DNA of 64,000 bases from Granulicella sp. (GTDB taxonomy: Bacteria; Acidobacteriota; Terriglobia; Terriglobales; Acidobacteriaceae). This document shows positions 9,708 to 20,247 of the stretch, in pieces. The stretch spans positions 88,127 to 152,126 of the forward strand of contig JANYLK010000218.1 of assembly GCA_025357875.1 (NCBI GenBank), read 5' to 3'. How positions within the stretch are numbered: position 1 is the first letter of the stretch; every line of letters begins with the position of its first letter. The position numbers and the translations under genes are program-made. A model generated the notes under the pieces. The model saw nothing but the letters and a program-made list of their open reading frames with translations, was not told where the DNA came from and made no database searches.

Positions 9708-9737
9708 TTCCGAACCCCTTGTGTTATCGCTGAGAAA

Positions 9738-10115
9738 TTATTGTGATGAGGCTGTGCCGCCGACGGCGTTCGCTGAAGGATTGCCAGTCGCGCCCGTCGC
9801 CGTATTCAGTGTCGTAATGCCCTTATTAATCCCAATCAACTGCTGCAGGCTGTTCACGCCTACCATCTGGGAGATGTATGCGGTTGGGTCTGTGGGCTTG
9901 GTCGGGTCCTGATTCTTCATTTCCGCGACTAGCAGAGTCAGAAAATCGTTTGCTGTTACGGTCGCGCTGTCGATCGACGTTGAAGAAGTTGTACTCCCGG
10001 TGTTTTCGGTAGCGGCGTGCGATGACACCCTTGGCCGAGCGAGGGCGCCTGCCACGCTAGCGGCTGAACTTGCTACCTGTGGAACGGTTGCTACGATTTG
10101 CGGAATATTCTGCAT
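9738..10115 (-). CDS. flgD: Flagellar hook assembly protein FlgD (short form)
   Basis: FLTLLVAEMKNQDPTKPTDPTAYISQMVGVNSLQQLIGINKGI; only the N-terminal cap region is present. Confidence 0.88.
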   Translation of the reverse strand: MQNIPQIVATVPQVASSAASVAGALARPRVSSHAATENTGSTTSSTSIDSATVTANDFLTLLVAEMKNQDPTKPTDPTAYISQMVGVNSLQQLIGINKGITTLNTATGATGNPSANAVGGTASSQ

Positions 10116-10187
10116 GATTATCCTCTTTCACTTGTTGCAACCCATGAATCTGTTGTCTTCCTGGCGGCAGGACTTGACTGGCTCCGT

Positions 10188-11729
10188 TCATGCACAAACA
10201 CTCAACCAGCTTCCGTTGGTGCCAGCCCGAACTCCGAATGGCCATGTTTGCCCAATTGCCTCGCGAGAAATTCTTTGCATTTCTTCAACCGACCTATCCG
10301 TAGCGAGATCGTCGTCATCACCGATCCCACTCGTGTTGGTCGGTGTGGAGCGAGTCGCAGGCGAATCGCCATGAGCTTGCTGATGTTTGTGATCCCCTCC
10401 ATCGACGTTCGTTGTCTCGCCCCTTGGATCATGGCCCCGGGTGTCTCCGCTCTGTTGGCTGGTTGTGGCATCGGCGAACGTACTATTTGCACTTGCTGCA
10501 AAGCGGTGAACGGAAAGATCAGTCACACTGATTGCCTCGGTTCCTAGATACTTGACCATCTCCGGAAGACTGCCCCTGAGTGAGTCATGAGCAAGAGCGC
10601 TTGCAGTGAGCGAGGCGATAACGTCTCCCCCGGGGCCCAACTCGGCGCGTATCCGCAGCCAGCCGTGGATACCATCCAGGACTCCGACGTCCAATTGGGT
10701 CGGCATTACAGAAGGCACGAAGTGCAGGCTTTTGACTCCGGCAGCGTCGAGCACATTTGTTTCAAAGAGTTGAAGATCAACACGCGCGGATGACAACGTT
10801 GCATGATTCGGCGCAATTGTCTGGGTCAAGGCACTTGAATCCAATTGCTGATAAAGATGCGAACCACTCAGAGTCGAGGGTGCCGCTTCAGGGATCGGGG
10901 TGAGACCAATTTCGTTCTTACTCGGTACCGGAGAAGCCGCGGCCTCTCGATCCTGGCAAGGCGACGGAACTATTGCAGACTTGGCTATCAACTTAGCCGG
11001 CTTCGACAGGAGGCTTTCAACTGACCCCAAGCTGGGTTTTGCGGCAGTGCTATTTACAGTCTCGGCGCATTCAGAAGCCCGGTCCGGCTTCAGCGTTGGC
11101 AACACCGTTTTCGCTGATCCGGAGTTCTTCCTCCCCTGATTCTGCAGTACATCCACTCCGTAAGTCGGGGCAGAGCAGGCACCTTCGACTCGAGTTGGCG
11201 CGGCTATAACATCGGTAAATGTCACAACCTGAGGATTCACGACCTCCGCAGAGTTGGCCATCGCCCCCTTCTTCGTCTCAACATTTGCGTTCGAAGACGC
11301 TGTCTCAGTGACGACTGTTGCAGCTCTGCCAGCATTTGCATGTGCAGTGGGTATATCAGCAATAGCTGCATCCGGCGGCACGACTGTGTTCGGCTCCGGT
11401 GGAAGGGGGGTAATTTGATTTTGCGCGGCTGGTGTCGAGTCTTCTGCTTTCCCAGCAGAAGCGCTTTCGCCTGCTTTCGCGGCGCTCAGCAAACTCAAAC
11501 TATTCTTGCTCGGGGCTGAATCTTCGGGAGCGGTTTTTGCTGTCACAAGACCTGACGCTGACAGGCTTCTGGCCGCAAGGATTTCTCTATGCCACCCCAG
11601 ACTGAACCCTTCCATCAAAGTTGAAGATCGCGTCGAAACACTCATCTTCGACGGCATTGCGGCCGGACTGGTTTCCATGGTCGTTATTTGCGGTGCCTGC
11701 ATCGGTCGAGCCCTCGACACCTGGGACAA
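10188..11729 (-). CDS. fliK: Flagellar hook-length control protein FliK-like
   Basis: Pro/Ser/Ala-rich protein between fliJ and flgD; GWLRIRAELGPGGDVIASLTASALAHDSLRGSLPEMVKYL resembles the FliK C-terminal domain. Confidence 0.7.
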   Translation of the reverse strand: MSQVSRARPMQAPQITTMETSPAAMPSKMSVSTRSSTLMEGFSLGWHREILAARSLSASGLVTAKTAPEDSAPSKNSLSLLSAAKAGESASAGKAEDSTPAAQNQITPLPPEPNTVVPPDAAIADIPTAHANAGRAATVVTETASSNANVETKKGAMANSAEVVNPQVVTFTDVIAAPTRVEGACSAPTYGVDVLQNQGRKNSGSAKTVLPTLKPDRASECAETVNSTAAKPSLGSVESLLSKPAKLIAKSAIVPSPCQDREAAASPVPSKNEIGLTPIPEAAPSTLSGSHLYQQLDSSALTQTIAPNHATLSSARVDLQLFETNVLDAAGVKSLHFVPSVMPTQLDVGVLDGIHGWLRIRAELGPGGDVIASLTASALAHDSLRGSLPEMVKYLGTEAISVTDLSVHRFAASANSTFADATTSQQSGDTRGHDPRGETTNVDGGDHKHQQAHGDSPATRSTPTNTSGIGDDDDLATDRSVEEMQRISREAIGQTWPFGVRAGTNGSWLSVCA

Positions 11730-11876
11730 AGCACTTTAACGACCAAACTCATCGAGCAAACAGCAGATCCGATTAGGAGCCGCTCATATTTCGAACCGTC
11801 AACCACTCATAGCGGGGCATAGCGATCCCGTTTTAGGGTGCTACTTGTGGGCGCGACTCAGCCGCGGTGATTCGAT

Positions 11877-12320
11877 CTAATCTGTCGGGCGTTTGCGGCG
11901 GCTAAGGAACCAGTCGTCGGTCGCCGACTGCGTATTACGCTCTTCTTCGTTTCGTGCCACTCGGTGGGCATCGTCAATGACCTGCTTCACCATTTCATGC
12001 TCACGCCTGCTTTCCAGGAACTTCTGTGTGGCTTCGGACGCGTAACTTACACGCGCACTCAGCAGGGTTCGCAGCCTACCGAGGTTCCATCCGGAAACTT
12101 CGCCCTGCGCGTCCGCCATCAGCCACTCACCCCTATCACCGGAAGCCAATGCTGCACGGCCCGCTAACTTCGATTCTGCCAAAGCTGTCTGCTGCCGTTG
12201 AAGGCCAGCCCCAACCTGGGCCAGGGAAGCAAACGCCTGCTTCAGAGCTCGGCGATCCAGATCCTCACTCAGCTTCCGGATTGCAAGCAGACGTTGCAAG
12301 CGCTGTGCCCTTAGGCTCAT
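11877..12320 (-). CDS. fliJ: Flagellar protein FliJ
   Basis: 147-aa coiled-coil protein next to fliI; LQRLLAIRKLSEDLDRRALKQAFASLAQ. Confidence 0.75.
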   Translation of the reverse strand: MSLRAQRLQRLLAIRKLSEDLDRRALKQAFASLAQVGAGLQRQQTALAESKLAGRAALASGDRGEWLMADAQGEVSGWNLGRLRTLLSARVSYASEATQKFLESRREHEMVKQVIDDAHRVARNEEERNTQSATDDWFLSRRKRPTD

Positions 12321-13636
12321 ATGCCGATCTCGAGCGCCTGTAGTTGGGAGATGCAGTCCGCCAGGCTGACTCGCTCGCCGAACTCCTGGGTGAAGAATTC
12401 GCGGAGAATTGGCCGCGCGGCAAGTGCTTGATCCAGTTCAATGTCGGCTCCTGCCTTGTACGCTCCAATTCGTACCAGGTCTTCGGACCTTGCATATGCC
12501 GCCATCAACCTTCTTACTAGAGCTGCCTTAGTGCGATGCTCCACAGAGGTGACCGCAGGCATAAGCCGGCTGATGGAATCCAGTACGTTCACCGCTGGAT
12601 ACCATCCTTCGGCAGCCATGGCGCGCGAGAGAACAATATGTCCGTCAAGTAGCGAACGGACAGCGTCCACCAACGGATCCTGTTGATCGTCGCCTTCCAT
12701 CAGCACTGTATAGAAGGCAGTCACACTGCCCTGATTGAAGTTGCCGGCGCGCTCCACCAGACGCGCAAGCCGTGAGAAGACAGATGGCGTATACCCTTTG
12801 CTGGCGGGCGGTTCGCCGGCGGCCAGACCTACTTCGCGCGCAGCCATCGCGTAACGAGTCAGCGAGTCCAGGACGAGCAGAACGTGTTTTCCGCGCGATG
12901 CATAGAATTCCGCAACTGAAGTGGCTGCAAGGGCGGCACGCATACGTAGCAGCGGAGATTCGTCTGAGGTGGACACTAATACTACGGACCGTTTTCGACC
13001 TTCTTCACCCAGCGCATCCTCGAGAAACTCTCTTACTTCTCGGCCACGCTCTCCCACCAGTCCCACCACGGTCAAGTCGGCCGCGGTATTGCGGGTCATC
13101 ATTCCGATGAGTGTGCTCTTACCCACGCCTGACCCGCCAAAGATTCCCACGCGTTGGCCGCGACCAACGGTGAGCAAACCATCCAGGACCCGCACCCCGG
13201 TTGATAGGGGCTTACGAATCGGAACACGCTCCATCGCTTTTGGCACGACTCCATCGAGCGGCCATGCGCCGCCGATCCTCAGCGGAGCGAGTCCATCGAG
13301 CGGACGCCCAAGTGCATCCAGGACCCGGCCGGTCATGTGTTCGCTCAATGCCATCTGTGGAACCACGCCAAGTGCCGCAAGCGCGTCTCCGTAGCGAATA
13401 CCCTGGGTGGCGGCGAGCGGCATCGCGACCACATGGGGGCCGCGAAAGCCGATCACCTCCGCCTCGTGCCTGGCACCGTCCGCGTCGACAATCTCGCAAC
13501 ACTCACCGACGGAACATAGCGGCCCTTCGGACTCAATCGTCTGCCCGTTAGCCTTGACTACGCGCCCGTGCCACCGCCACGCCGGCCGTTCAGCCAACCG
13601 TTCGAAGTAAGGCTGAAGTGAGCTGTGTTCTGTCAC
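12317..13636 (-). CDS. fliI: Flagellum-specific ATPase FliI
   Basis: Walker A GIFGGSGVGKSTLIGMMTRN, VLLVLDSLTRYAMAAREVGLAAGEPPASKGYTPSVFSRL. GTG start at 13636 overlaps the FliH stop (GTGA). Confidence 0.95.
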   Translation of the reverse strand: MTEHSSLQPYFERLAERPAWRWHGRVVKANGQTIESEGPLCSVGECCEIVDADGARHEAEVIGFRGPHVVAMPLAATQGIRYGDALAALGVVPQMALSEHMTGRVLDALGRPLDGLAPLRIGGAWPLDGVVPKAMERVPIRKPLSTGVRVLDGLLTVGRGQRVGIFGGSGVGKSTLIGMMTRNTAADLTVVGLVGERGREVREFLEDALGEEGRKRSVVLVSTSDESPLLRMRAALAATSVAEFYASRGKHVLLVLDSLTRYAMAAREVGLAAGEPPASKGYTPSVFSRLARLVERAGNFNQGSVTAFYTVLMEGDDQQDPLVDAVRSLLDGHIVLSRAMAAEGWYPAVNVLDSISRLMPAVTSVEHRTKAALVRRLMAAYARSEDLVRIGAYKAGADIELDQALAARPILREFFTQEFGERVSLADCISQLQALEIGI

Positions 13637-14439
13637 TCGACAGGCCTGTGATTCAACAGATCGAAGAAGCCCTTCTCGATCTCTTCCAACTGGACGTGTA
13701 CTCCCAGTTCTACCGTGCCCATCTTTGTCTCGAGCACACATTCGCCACGTTCGAGCCGCGAATCCTCGACCACCTTGGGTCGTTCCGACGCCTCCGTCGC
13801 ATGAAATGCGCCCTCCCATGCCGCCACATCCGCACCTATTACACGCATCACCACGCCGCTTCGATCTGCCATCTTCTCCAGTGCTACTCGAACCACGCCA
13901 GTCAACAGAAGAGGATCGAGTTGCGCCTCGCGGTGCAATACGCGCGCCGCGATGGCCAAGGCGAGGCGCACAACCTCCTGTTCCACTTCGACGAAGTATA
14001 GGTCTTTGACGCCTCGGAATTGATCTAAAGAGTCCGCCAACCGGCGCCGCTCCTGGGCTACGGTGAGCGTCAGTTCAGCTTCCATCTGCGTACGCGCCCC
14101 GCTTCGTCCTTGTAATTCACCCAGCTGAAATCCTTCTTGTCGTGCCGCATCGATCGTACTGAGAAGCAATGTTTGCGTCGCTCCGGCATCATCGCAGGAA
14201 TACTGTCCTGCCGAGCGGATGCCGCTGCTGTATGCTCCGAATCGCTTGCCGATTAGTGACTCGTCCGACTGATTCATTCGGTTTACATCTTCACCTGTCA
14301 AACAGCGAAACTCACATGGAACAACAATACTTTCGGGCATTACAAACGCGGTCAAGGTGCTGGCTCCGTATGCGGCGACCGGGTAGGTGTTCCGGGACGC
14401 AACTCCAATTCCATTCACATCAGACGGCGAGTTCATCAT
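13633..14439 (-). CDS. fliH: Flagellar assembly protein FliH
   Basis: Position between fliG and fliI; VRLALAIAARVLHREAQLDPLLLTGVVRVALEKMADRSGVVMRV. Confidence 0.8.
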   Translation of the reverse strand: MMNSPSDVNGIGVASRNTYPVAAYGASTLTAFVMPESIVVPCEFRCLTGEDVNRMNQSDESLIGKRFGAYSSGIRSAGQYSCDDAGATQTLLLSTIDAARQEGFQLGELQGRSGARTQMEAELTLTVAQERRRLADSLDQFRGVKDLYFVEVEQEVVRLALAIAARVLHREAQLDPLLLTGVVRVALEKMADRSGVVMRVIGADVAAWEGAFHATEASERPKVVEDSRLERGECVLETKMGTVELGVHVQLEEIEKGFFDLLNHRPVE

Positions 14440-15481
14440 CGGCCTCCAGCTTTAATGTGATCTTGCCCTCTGCTTCAAGCGAGTGCGCCGTGACCAGCAG
14501 TTCCTGTTGAGCGCGTGCAACTTCCTTTGTGCGTACCGGCCCCATCGCCTCCATATCGTCCTTCAACATTTCCACTGCTCGAGTGCTCATCGCCTTGAAC
14601 AGATGTGCTTTCAAATTCTCCTTCGCTCCCTTCAGAGACAAAGCCAGAACGCGTTTATCTACAGCGGCTATGAGCTCGCGGACGCTGGCCTCGGGTACCG
14701 TTAGCAGGTCTTCAAAGGTAAACATCAGGTTGCGAATTCCGATTGCCAGCTTCGGCTCATCGACTTCGATCGCCTCGATGATGGTCTTGCTGGAGACCAT
14801 GTCCAACCGGTTCAGCATATCGGCGACTGCCTTGAAGCCTGCGTAGGATCTCCGACCATTTGAACCCATAGCCTCCATCCGCCGGTGCAGAATCACGCCA
14901 ACCTTTTCTGCCATCTCAGGTGAGAACTGGCGCATCTCGGCAAGCCTGCGCACGGTGTCGACACGCAAGCCGGCATCGAGATGCATAAGGAGCGCGGAGC
15001 CACGCTTGGGGTCTAAATGCGCAAGCACAAGAGCCACCGTCTGAGGGTGCTCGTTCTCCAGAAACTTGCTTAACTGGTGGGGATCCATCTTGTGCAGCAT
15101 CCCCAGATCGCCATGGGTTCGCTCCCGCATCCCTCGCACTTCGAGAAGCATTTCTGCGGCCCGCACCGGTCCGAAAGCCATCGTCAACAGCCGGGTTGCG
15201 TAGTCAGGCCCGCCTCGCACCATGTACTGCTCGGTTTCCAGCAGCCCATAAAATTCCATGAGCACCTGGGTCAATTGCCCTTGCGGAACCTCACCCAGCC
15301 GGGTGATCTCATCCGTCACTTGCTGCACGTCGCCGTTTGAAAGACTTTGAAAAAATATCTTTGCCAAATCATCACCAACCGCGACCATCAAAATTGCCGC
15401 CTTGCGCAGTCCGGGCAGCCCGGTGGGTGTAAATCCAAGAGGCATCTCGGCCGGTTGCTGGAGCATAGCCTGAGCCGCCAT
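14420..15481 (-). CDS. fliG: Flagellar motor switch protein FliG
   Basis: LRKAAILMVAVGDDLAKIFFQSLSNGDVQQVTDEITRLGEV; ENEHPQTVALVLAHLDPKRGSALL; ATG at 15481 overlaps the FliF stop (TAATG). Confidence 0.95.
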   Translation of the reverse strand: MAAQAMLQQPAEMPLGFTPTGLPGLRKAAILMVAVGDDLAKIFFQSLSNGDVQQVTDEITRLGEVPQGQLTQVLMEFYGLLETEQYMVRGGPDYATRLLTMAFGPVRAAEMLLEVRGMRERTHGDLGMLHKMDPHQLSKFLENEHPQTVALVLAHLDPKRGSALLMHLDAGLRVDTVRRLAEMRQFSPEMAEKVGVILHRRMEAMGSNGRRSYAGFKAVADMLNRLDMVSSKTIIEAIEVDEPKLAIGIRNLMFTFEDLLTVPEASVRELIAAVDKRVLALSLKGAKENLKAHLFKAMSTRAVEMLKDDMEAMGPVRTKEVARAQQELLVTAHSLEAEGKITLKLEADDELAV

Positions 15482-17298
15482 TATTGCTCCTGTCCCGCAG
15501 GAGCATTGATCCACGATTCCAGAAGCCGCGTGCTCTGCGCCGGCTCCTTGCGGATTTGATCGGAGATGTGTTCATAGATTGCCTGAGTGTCGGTTGGGCG
15601 TTGGAGAGGAATAAACGCAGCGTTCGAGCCGCTGGTAAGAGGCATTGCGTCAGTGGATCTACGGGTCGGTCTCGCTGACGCCGTGCCACCCGATCCCGCA
15701 GGCAATGCGACAGAAGTTTGGCTTAGCACGGTCATCATCTGGCGTGTCATCGGTTTCAACACGAGCATCACCAAAATCAGGCCGAGAGTAAAGAAACTCA
15801 CTGTCTTTAGAAGTCCAGGCTGCGCATGTAACACGGTGCCAGTCTGATCCATCAACTTCTCCAGTCCGGCTGGACTAGCTTCTCGGACGTTGGACGAAAA
15901 GCCAACATTTTCGATGACGACCTGATCCCCGCGCGCCGCATCGAATCCCACCGCCGCCCGCGCCAGTTTTTCAAGTCTTTGCATCTCTTCCGGTTTGCGC
16001 GGTGTCCAAATGGCCTTTGCGAGCTTGCCGGTCCCGTCCATTGTCATCCGATCATTCACCACTATAGCGGCGGTCACACGCTCTATTCGTCCTGGGCCCT
16101 GTTCGGAGTGCAAGACATGCCGAGTGACCGCGTAACTGTTGGTCTCTTCGGTCATCATCTGACCGTCAGGCTGTGACCCGCTTTGCGGATACACCGGAAG
16201 CCCAGCATTTTTCTGACCTCGACCGGGCTGTGCGCCTGCACGCGCTGTTTGCATCAGTGGAGGGACTGCTGCTGCGCCTGACCCAGCTGCCTGCAAGCTG
16301 CCCGGAGCGGTAGCCCCGGGTGTGTTGCTTGCCGTTCCTGGAACACCGGAGGCGTGCGGCTTGATTCCCATTGATTGTTCACTCTTGTGCAGACTGAGCG
16401 GCGCCACTTGAGTTGGGTCGTAAACCTCATCGGTCTTCTCTTCACTGCCCTGGTCGTAAAGCACATTCACGCTGACATGCACATTCCCGCCGCCCGCTGC
16501 AGGCTCCAGCATGGCTACCAATTTGTCTTCGAGAGCCCGCTCTGCATCGCCCCCAACTTCCCCAGCACCGGGAGGAGTCAGCTTGAGCCGTCCATCGGCA
16601 TCCACAAGTGTCACGTCAGAAGCGCTCAAATTCTCAACTGCTCCAGCTATCAGGCTTCGGATCGCGTCAGCTTGTCCTGACGGCATCAATGAGCGTCGCA
16701 GTTGAAGGACAACAGATGCCTTTGCAGCGTGGTCGCCTTCTCCAAACAATGAATCTTTTGGAAGCACAACATGCACCCGCGCCGATCGCACTACAGCAAG
16801 TGTGCCGATGGTATGTTCCAGTTCCCCTTCAAGAGCGCGCTGGTAATTGACCTTTTCGTCGAACTCTGACCCTACCCAGTTCGGCTTGTCGAAGAGTTCG
16901 AACCCCATCCGACCGGATTGGGGCATCCCTTTTGCTGCAACCTCCATACGCGCCTTATCCAGTTGGTCCGCGCTCACCTCCACGCCGCTGCTGTCCTCCG
17001 TCATCTGGAACGCTATGCCTGCCGCCGAGAGTTCCTGAGCTATCTGTTGCGTATCCTTGGCGTCCAATCCGGAGAAGAGTATTCGCCAATCTGGTCTGGC
17101 CGCGTACCACATCATCCCCGCGCAGGCTGCAGCGACAAGCAAGGCCGACGCGCCCATCCAGTTACGCCGTGAGGGAGGCATTCCCATAAAGCGCCCGCGG
17201 GCATCTCCGGCCATGGACGTGATGCGTTCTAGTGCCGAACCAGGTCCCGCCCGGACCTGGGGTGCGGGTATCTTTCCCAATTGTGCGCCGTCAGCCAT
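15481..17298 (-). CDS. fliF: Flagellar M-ring protein FliF
   Basis: WRILFSGLDAKDTQQIAQELSAAGIAFQMTEDSSGVEVSADQLDKARMEVAAKGMPQSGRMGFELFDKPNWVGSEFDEKVNYQRALEGELEHTIGTL. Confidence 0.96.
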   Translation of the reverse strand: MADGAQLGKIPAPQVRAGPGSALERITSMAGDARGRFMGMPPSRRNWMGASALLVAAACAGMMWYAARPDWRILFSGLDAKDTQQIAQELSAAGIAFQMTEDSSGVEVSADQLDKARMEVAAKGMPQSGRMGFELFDKPNWVGSEFDEKVNYQRALEGELEHTIGTLAVVRSARVHVVLPKDSLFGEGDHAAKASVVLQLRRSLMPSGQADAIRSLIAGAVENLSASDVTLVDADGRLKLTPPGAGEVGGDAERALEDKLVAMLEPAAGGGNVHVSVNVLYDQGSEEKTDEVYDPTQVAPLSLHKSEQSMGIKPHASGVPGTASNTPGATAPGSLQAAGSGAAAVPPLMQTARAGAQPGRGQKNAGLPVYPQSGSQPDGQMMTEETNSYAVTRHVLHSEQGPGRIERVTAAIVVNDRMTMDGTGKLAKAIWTPRKPEEMQRLEKLARAAVGFDAARGDQVVIENVGFSSNVREASPAGLEKLMDQTGTVLHAQPGLLKTVSFFTLGLILVMLVLKPMTRQMMTVLSQTSVALPAGSGGTASARPTRRSTDAMPLTSGSNAAFIPLQRPTDTQAIYEHISDQIRKEPAQSTRLLESWINAPAGQEQ

Positions 17299-17329
17299 AA
17301 AGCAACTCTCACTTCACTGATTTCCCGCT

Positions 17330-17641
17330 TCAGAACTGCATGCCCATCATCTGCTGATACGCCCCTACTGCCTTATTCCGAACTTGTAATGCGAGTTCAA
17401 ATGCCATATTTGCTTTTTCGGTCGCAATCATCGCATCGTGGATCTCAACGCCTTGTCCACTCAGCAAGCCTGTGACTGCCTGCGAGGCTTTTGCATCGAG
17501 TGCAGAGGTCTGCTCCACCATGGATCGAAATACCCCATCAAATGGCATCGCCGCTCCGAGCGCACCTGCCGGAGTCGAGGATGATTTTCCTGCAACTGCT
17601 GCATTGATCGCATTTAGTCCGCCTACAAGACCATGAATCAC
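17330..17641 (-). CDS. fliE: Flagellar hook-basal body protein FliE
   Basis: GVEIHDAMIATEKANMAFELALQVRNKAVGAYQQMMGMQF. Confidence 0.93.
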   Translation of the reverse strand: MIHGLVGGLNAINAAVAGKSSSTPAGALGAAMPFDGVFRSMVEQTSALDAKASQAVTGLLSGQGVEIHDAMIATEKANMAFELALQVRNKAVGAYQQMMGMQF

Positions 17642-17675
17642 AATCCACCTCCGATGCTTCGATTCTGCAACCGCT

Positions 17676-18173
17676 CTACTTCAATATCTCAAGTGAAGAT
17701 GTGACCATATTCTTTTCCGCTTGCACAGCAGTTGCATTCATTTCATACGACCGAGTCGCGCCCATCAGGTCGACCATCTCGGTCAGCGGGTTGATGTCGG
17801 GAAACGCGACGTACCCGTTCGGCCCTGCATCCGGATGCTGCGGGTCATATCGCTCAAGCGGCGCGCTCTGATCGCTCAAGACTCCCGCGACCTCCACACC
17901 TCCCGCAGTAGTTGCCCTCCCGAATCCCGCGCGAAATCCAGCAGGCGAAGCTCCAGCCATATTGGCATTTCCATATCCTCCCATTCCCAGCAAAGACGAG
18001 GCGAATCCATCGCCGGACGTCTGTTGGAAGACGACATGCTGTCGCCGGTATGGTCCACCGTCAACGGTTCTGGTGGTCTCGGCGTTGGCCATATTCGCTG
18101 CGACTACTTCCGCACGCACTCGCTCCGCCTGGAGCGCCGAAGCGCTAATGTCCATCACGCCAAATAAATTCAT
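17676..18173 (-). CDS. flgC: Flagellar basal-body rod protein FlgC
   Basis: MDISASALQAERVRAEVVAANMANAETTRTVDGGPYRRQHVVF...MVDLMGATRSYEMNATAVQAEKNMVTSSLEILK. Confidence 0.94.
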   Translation of the reverse strand: MNLFGVMDISASALQAERVRAEVVAANMANAETTRTVDGGPYRRQHVVFQQTSGDGFASSLLGMGGYGNANMAGASPAGFRAGFGRATTAGGVEVAGVLSDQSAPLERYDPQHPDAGPNGYVAFPDINPLTEMVDLMGATRSYEMNATAVQAEKNMVTSSLEILK

Positions 18174-18218
18174 CGCCCCGCTACCTTGAGCGTCTGCTCC
18201 GCAGCCGCCTCCAATTTC

Positions 18219-18593
18219 CTATTTGTCTGCACGGATTGCATCCATCACCCGCGTGAACTCTGTTTTCAGCAGAGAGACCCCGGCGCGAAACTCCAACTGC
18301 GTCTTGGCCAGTTGCATTCCTTCGCGGTCCATCGAAACATTGTTCCCGTCCGGCCTTGCCGTCAGACCATCTACGTTGTGGACGTTAACAGACGGAACGG
18401 CCAAACCGTTGGTTCCCAGCGCCCGCGAAAATTCATTGGCAAAGTCAAACTCCTGGGTTTTGTATCCAGGTGTATCGATATTCGCCATATTCTCTGCAGT
18501 CAACTTCATCTGGTCGCTGGCAAGATCCAGATACCGTTGCAGCGCATCGCTGGTCGCTGTCGTCACTTGCACTGGTCTGCCTCCATCTCTCAA
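18219..18593 (-). CDS. flgB: Flagellar basal-body rod protein FlgB
   Basis: RYLDLASDQMKLTAENMANIDTPGYKTQEFDFANEF. Confidence 0.92.
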   Translation of the reverse strand: MRDGGRPVQVTTATSDALQRYLDLASDQMKLTAENMANIDTPGYKTQEFDFANEFSRALGTNGLAVPSVNVHNVDGLTARPDGNNVSMDREGMQLAKTQLEFRAGVSLLKTEFTRVMDAIRADK

Positions 18594-18683
18594 CTAGACG
18601 GAAAGCAGTCACAGGGCCAAAGGCTGACGAGCATCATGAGAGGGCTCTTACAATCGCAATCGCTGCTCTGCGCCCGTAGGCGG

Positions 18684-20219
18684 CTACTTCTGGATCGCGG
18701 TCTCTGCGGGTGTCAATTTCCTGGAGACATCTGCCGGTGTCGGTAGTTGTGTGCTGTCCCAACCGCCGCCTAGAGCGACAATCAGCTGAACGGAAGCGGT
18801 CATCTGCTGTGTGTGCAGAGTGGCCAACGTCTGCTGATCGCTCAGCAGCGTTGTCTGTGCCGTCACCAAGTTGATATACGGGTCGATCCCAGTCTGGTAA
18901 CGGGCCGTCTCCAAGTCAACAAACTGCTGGCCCGACTGTGCCGCGAGTTGTTGCTGCTGGATTTGTTGCGACAGGATGCGCGCGGTCGAGAGATAGTCCT
19001 CGACCTGCTGGAATGCTGTAAGCACCGTCTGGCGGTAACTCGCAACATCCGCGTTATAGATCGCCGTATACCGGTTTACCGTTGCTCGCCGCAGGCCGCC
19101 ATCGTAGATGGACTGAGAGACTGAAGGCCCTACTGACCAGAAGCGGCTCGACCATTTAAATAAGTTGGTCAAACTGGAACTCTGCAATCCGCCACCTGCC
19201 GTCAACGTAAGCGCAGGATAGAACGCAGCATCGGCAACTCCGATGGCTGCATTAGCGGATGCCATCGCGCGTTCGGACGCAGCGATGTCAGGTCGACGCT
19301 CCAGCAACTGGGACGGTACACCGATCGGCACTTGTGGGGGCACCGCATTGAGTGGCCTCACTAAGATGGAAAACGAAGAGGGATCGGCGCCGATCAACAC
19401 CGCAATGGCATGTTCATATTGGGCACGCGCCACGCCTACATTAAGGGATGCAGCCTGCGCGTTCTCCAATGTGTTTTCCGCCTCGACTACGGAAAGTTGA
19501 GTTCCTACTCCGGTCTCGTACTGCGCCCGAGTATATTCGAACGATTTCTGATCATCCGCAACGGTCTGCTCAAAGACCGCCTGCAAGGCATCCTGTCCGC
19601 GAAGCTGGAAGAAAAACACAGCGAGACCGGCCTGCTCAGTCAGTCGCTGATTTTCCAGGTCAGCCGCGCTGACCTGCGCTGAATATTGCGACTGGCGAAT
19701 TGTATTGCGAATTCGGCCCCACAGGTCCGGTTCCCAGGATACGTCGAAAGGGAGGGATGTAACGTCATTCTGCCTATTAGTACTTGCGACCGTCTGCGTC
19801 GTCCCGTTGTTGGAGGAGTTGGACGAGTTGGCGGACGACTGACTGTGCTGATAGGAGGGACCAAACCCTACCGTTGGATAAAGCTGCGAGCGTGCCTCTG
19901 CCACTACCGCACGCGACGCAATGAAATTTTCAAAGGACTGCCGGATCGTCTGGTTATCGATGTTGAGCTTTTCTTCCAGTGCATTCAACTCTGGATCGTT
20001 GTATATCTCCCACCATTTTCCATGCAGCATGGCATCCTGCGGCTGTGCAACCTTCCAGGCATCGGACCCAGGCGAGGGCGTCGGCAACTCCTTGTACGAG
20101 ACCGGCGGCGCCTGCGCAATTGCGGGTGGCCTCTGGTACTTCGGGCCGACTCGGCAACCGGTCAGTAATACCGCCGCGAGTGTGGAAGCGACTACGGAGC
20201 AGAGACGAGGAGTGGTCAT
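18684..20219 (-). CDS. RND efflux outer-membrane factor (NodT/OprM type)
   Basis: Lipobox VLLTGCRVGPKYQRPP; WWEIYNDPELNALEEKLNIDNQTIRQSFENFIASRA; RRPDIAASERAMASANAAIGVADAAFYPALTLTAGGG. Confidence 0.93.
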   Translation of the reverse strand: MTTPRLCSVVASTLAAVLLTGCRVGPKYQRPPAIAQAPPVSYKELPTPSPGSDAWKVAQPQDAMLHGKWWEIYNDPELNALEEKLNIDNQTIRQSFENFIASRAVVAEARSQLYPTVGFGPSYQHSQSSANSSNSSNNGTTQTVASTNRQNDVTSLPFDVSWEPDLWGRIRNTIRQSQYSAQVSAADLENQRLTEQAGLAVFFFQLRGQDALQAVFEQTVADDQKSFEYTRAQYETGVGTQLSVVEAENTLENAQAASLNVGVARAQYEHAIAVLIGADPSSFSILVRPLNAVPPQVPIGVPSQLLERRPDIAASERAMASANAAIGVADAAFYPALTLTAGGGLQSSSLTNLFKWSSRFWSVGPSVSQSIYDGGLRRATVNRYTAIYNADVASYRQTVLTAFQQVEDYLSTARILSQQIQQQQLAAQSGQQFVDLETARYQTGIDPYINLVTAQTTLLSDQQTLATLHTQQMTASVQLIVALGGGWDSTQLPTPADVSRKLTPAETAIQK

Positions 20220-20247
20220 AGTGTTTTACTTCCATGGTTCATCAGGT

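Noticed and set aside
13637-13819. N-terminal extension of the FliI ORF
   Set aside because: Overlaps FliH; conserved FliI sequence begins near GTG 13636.
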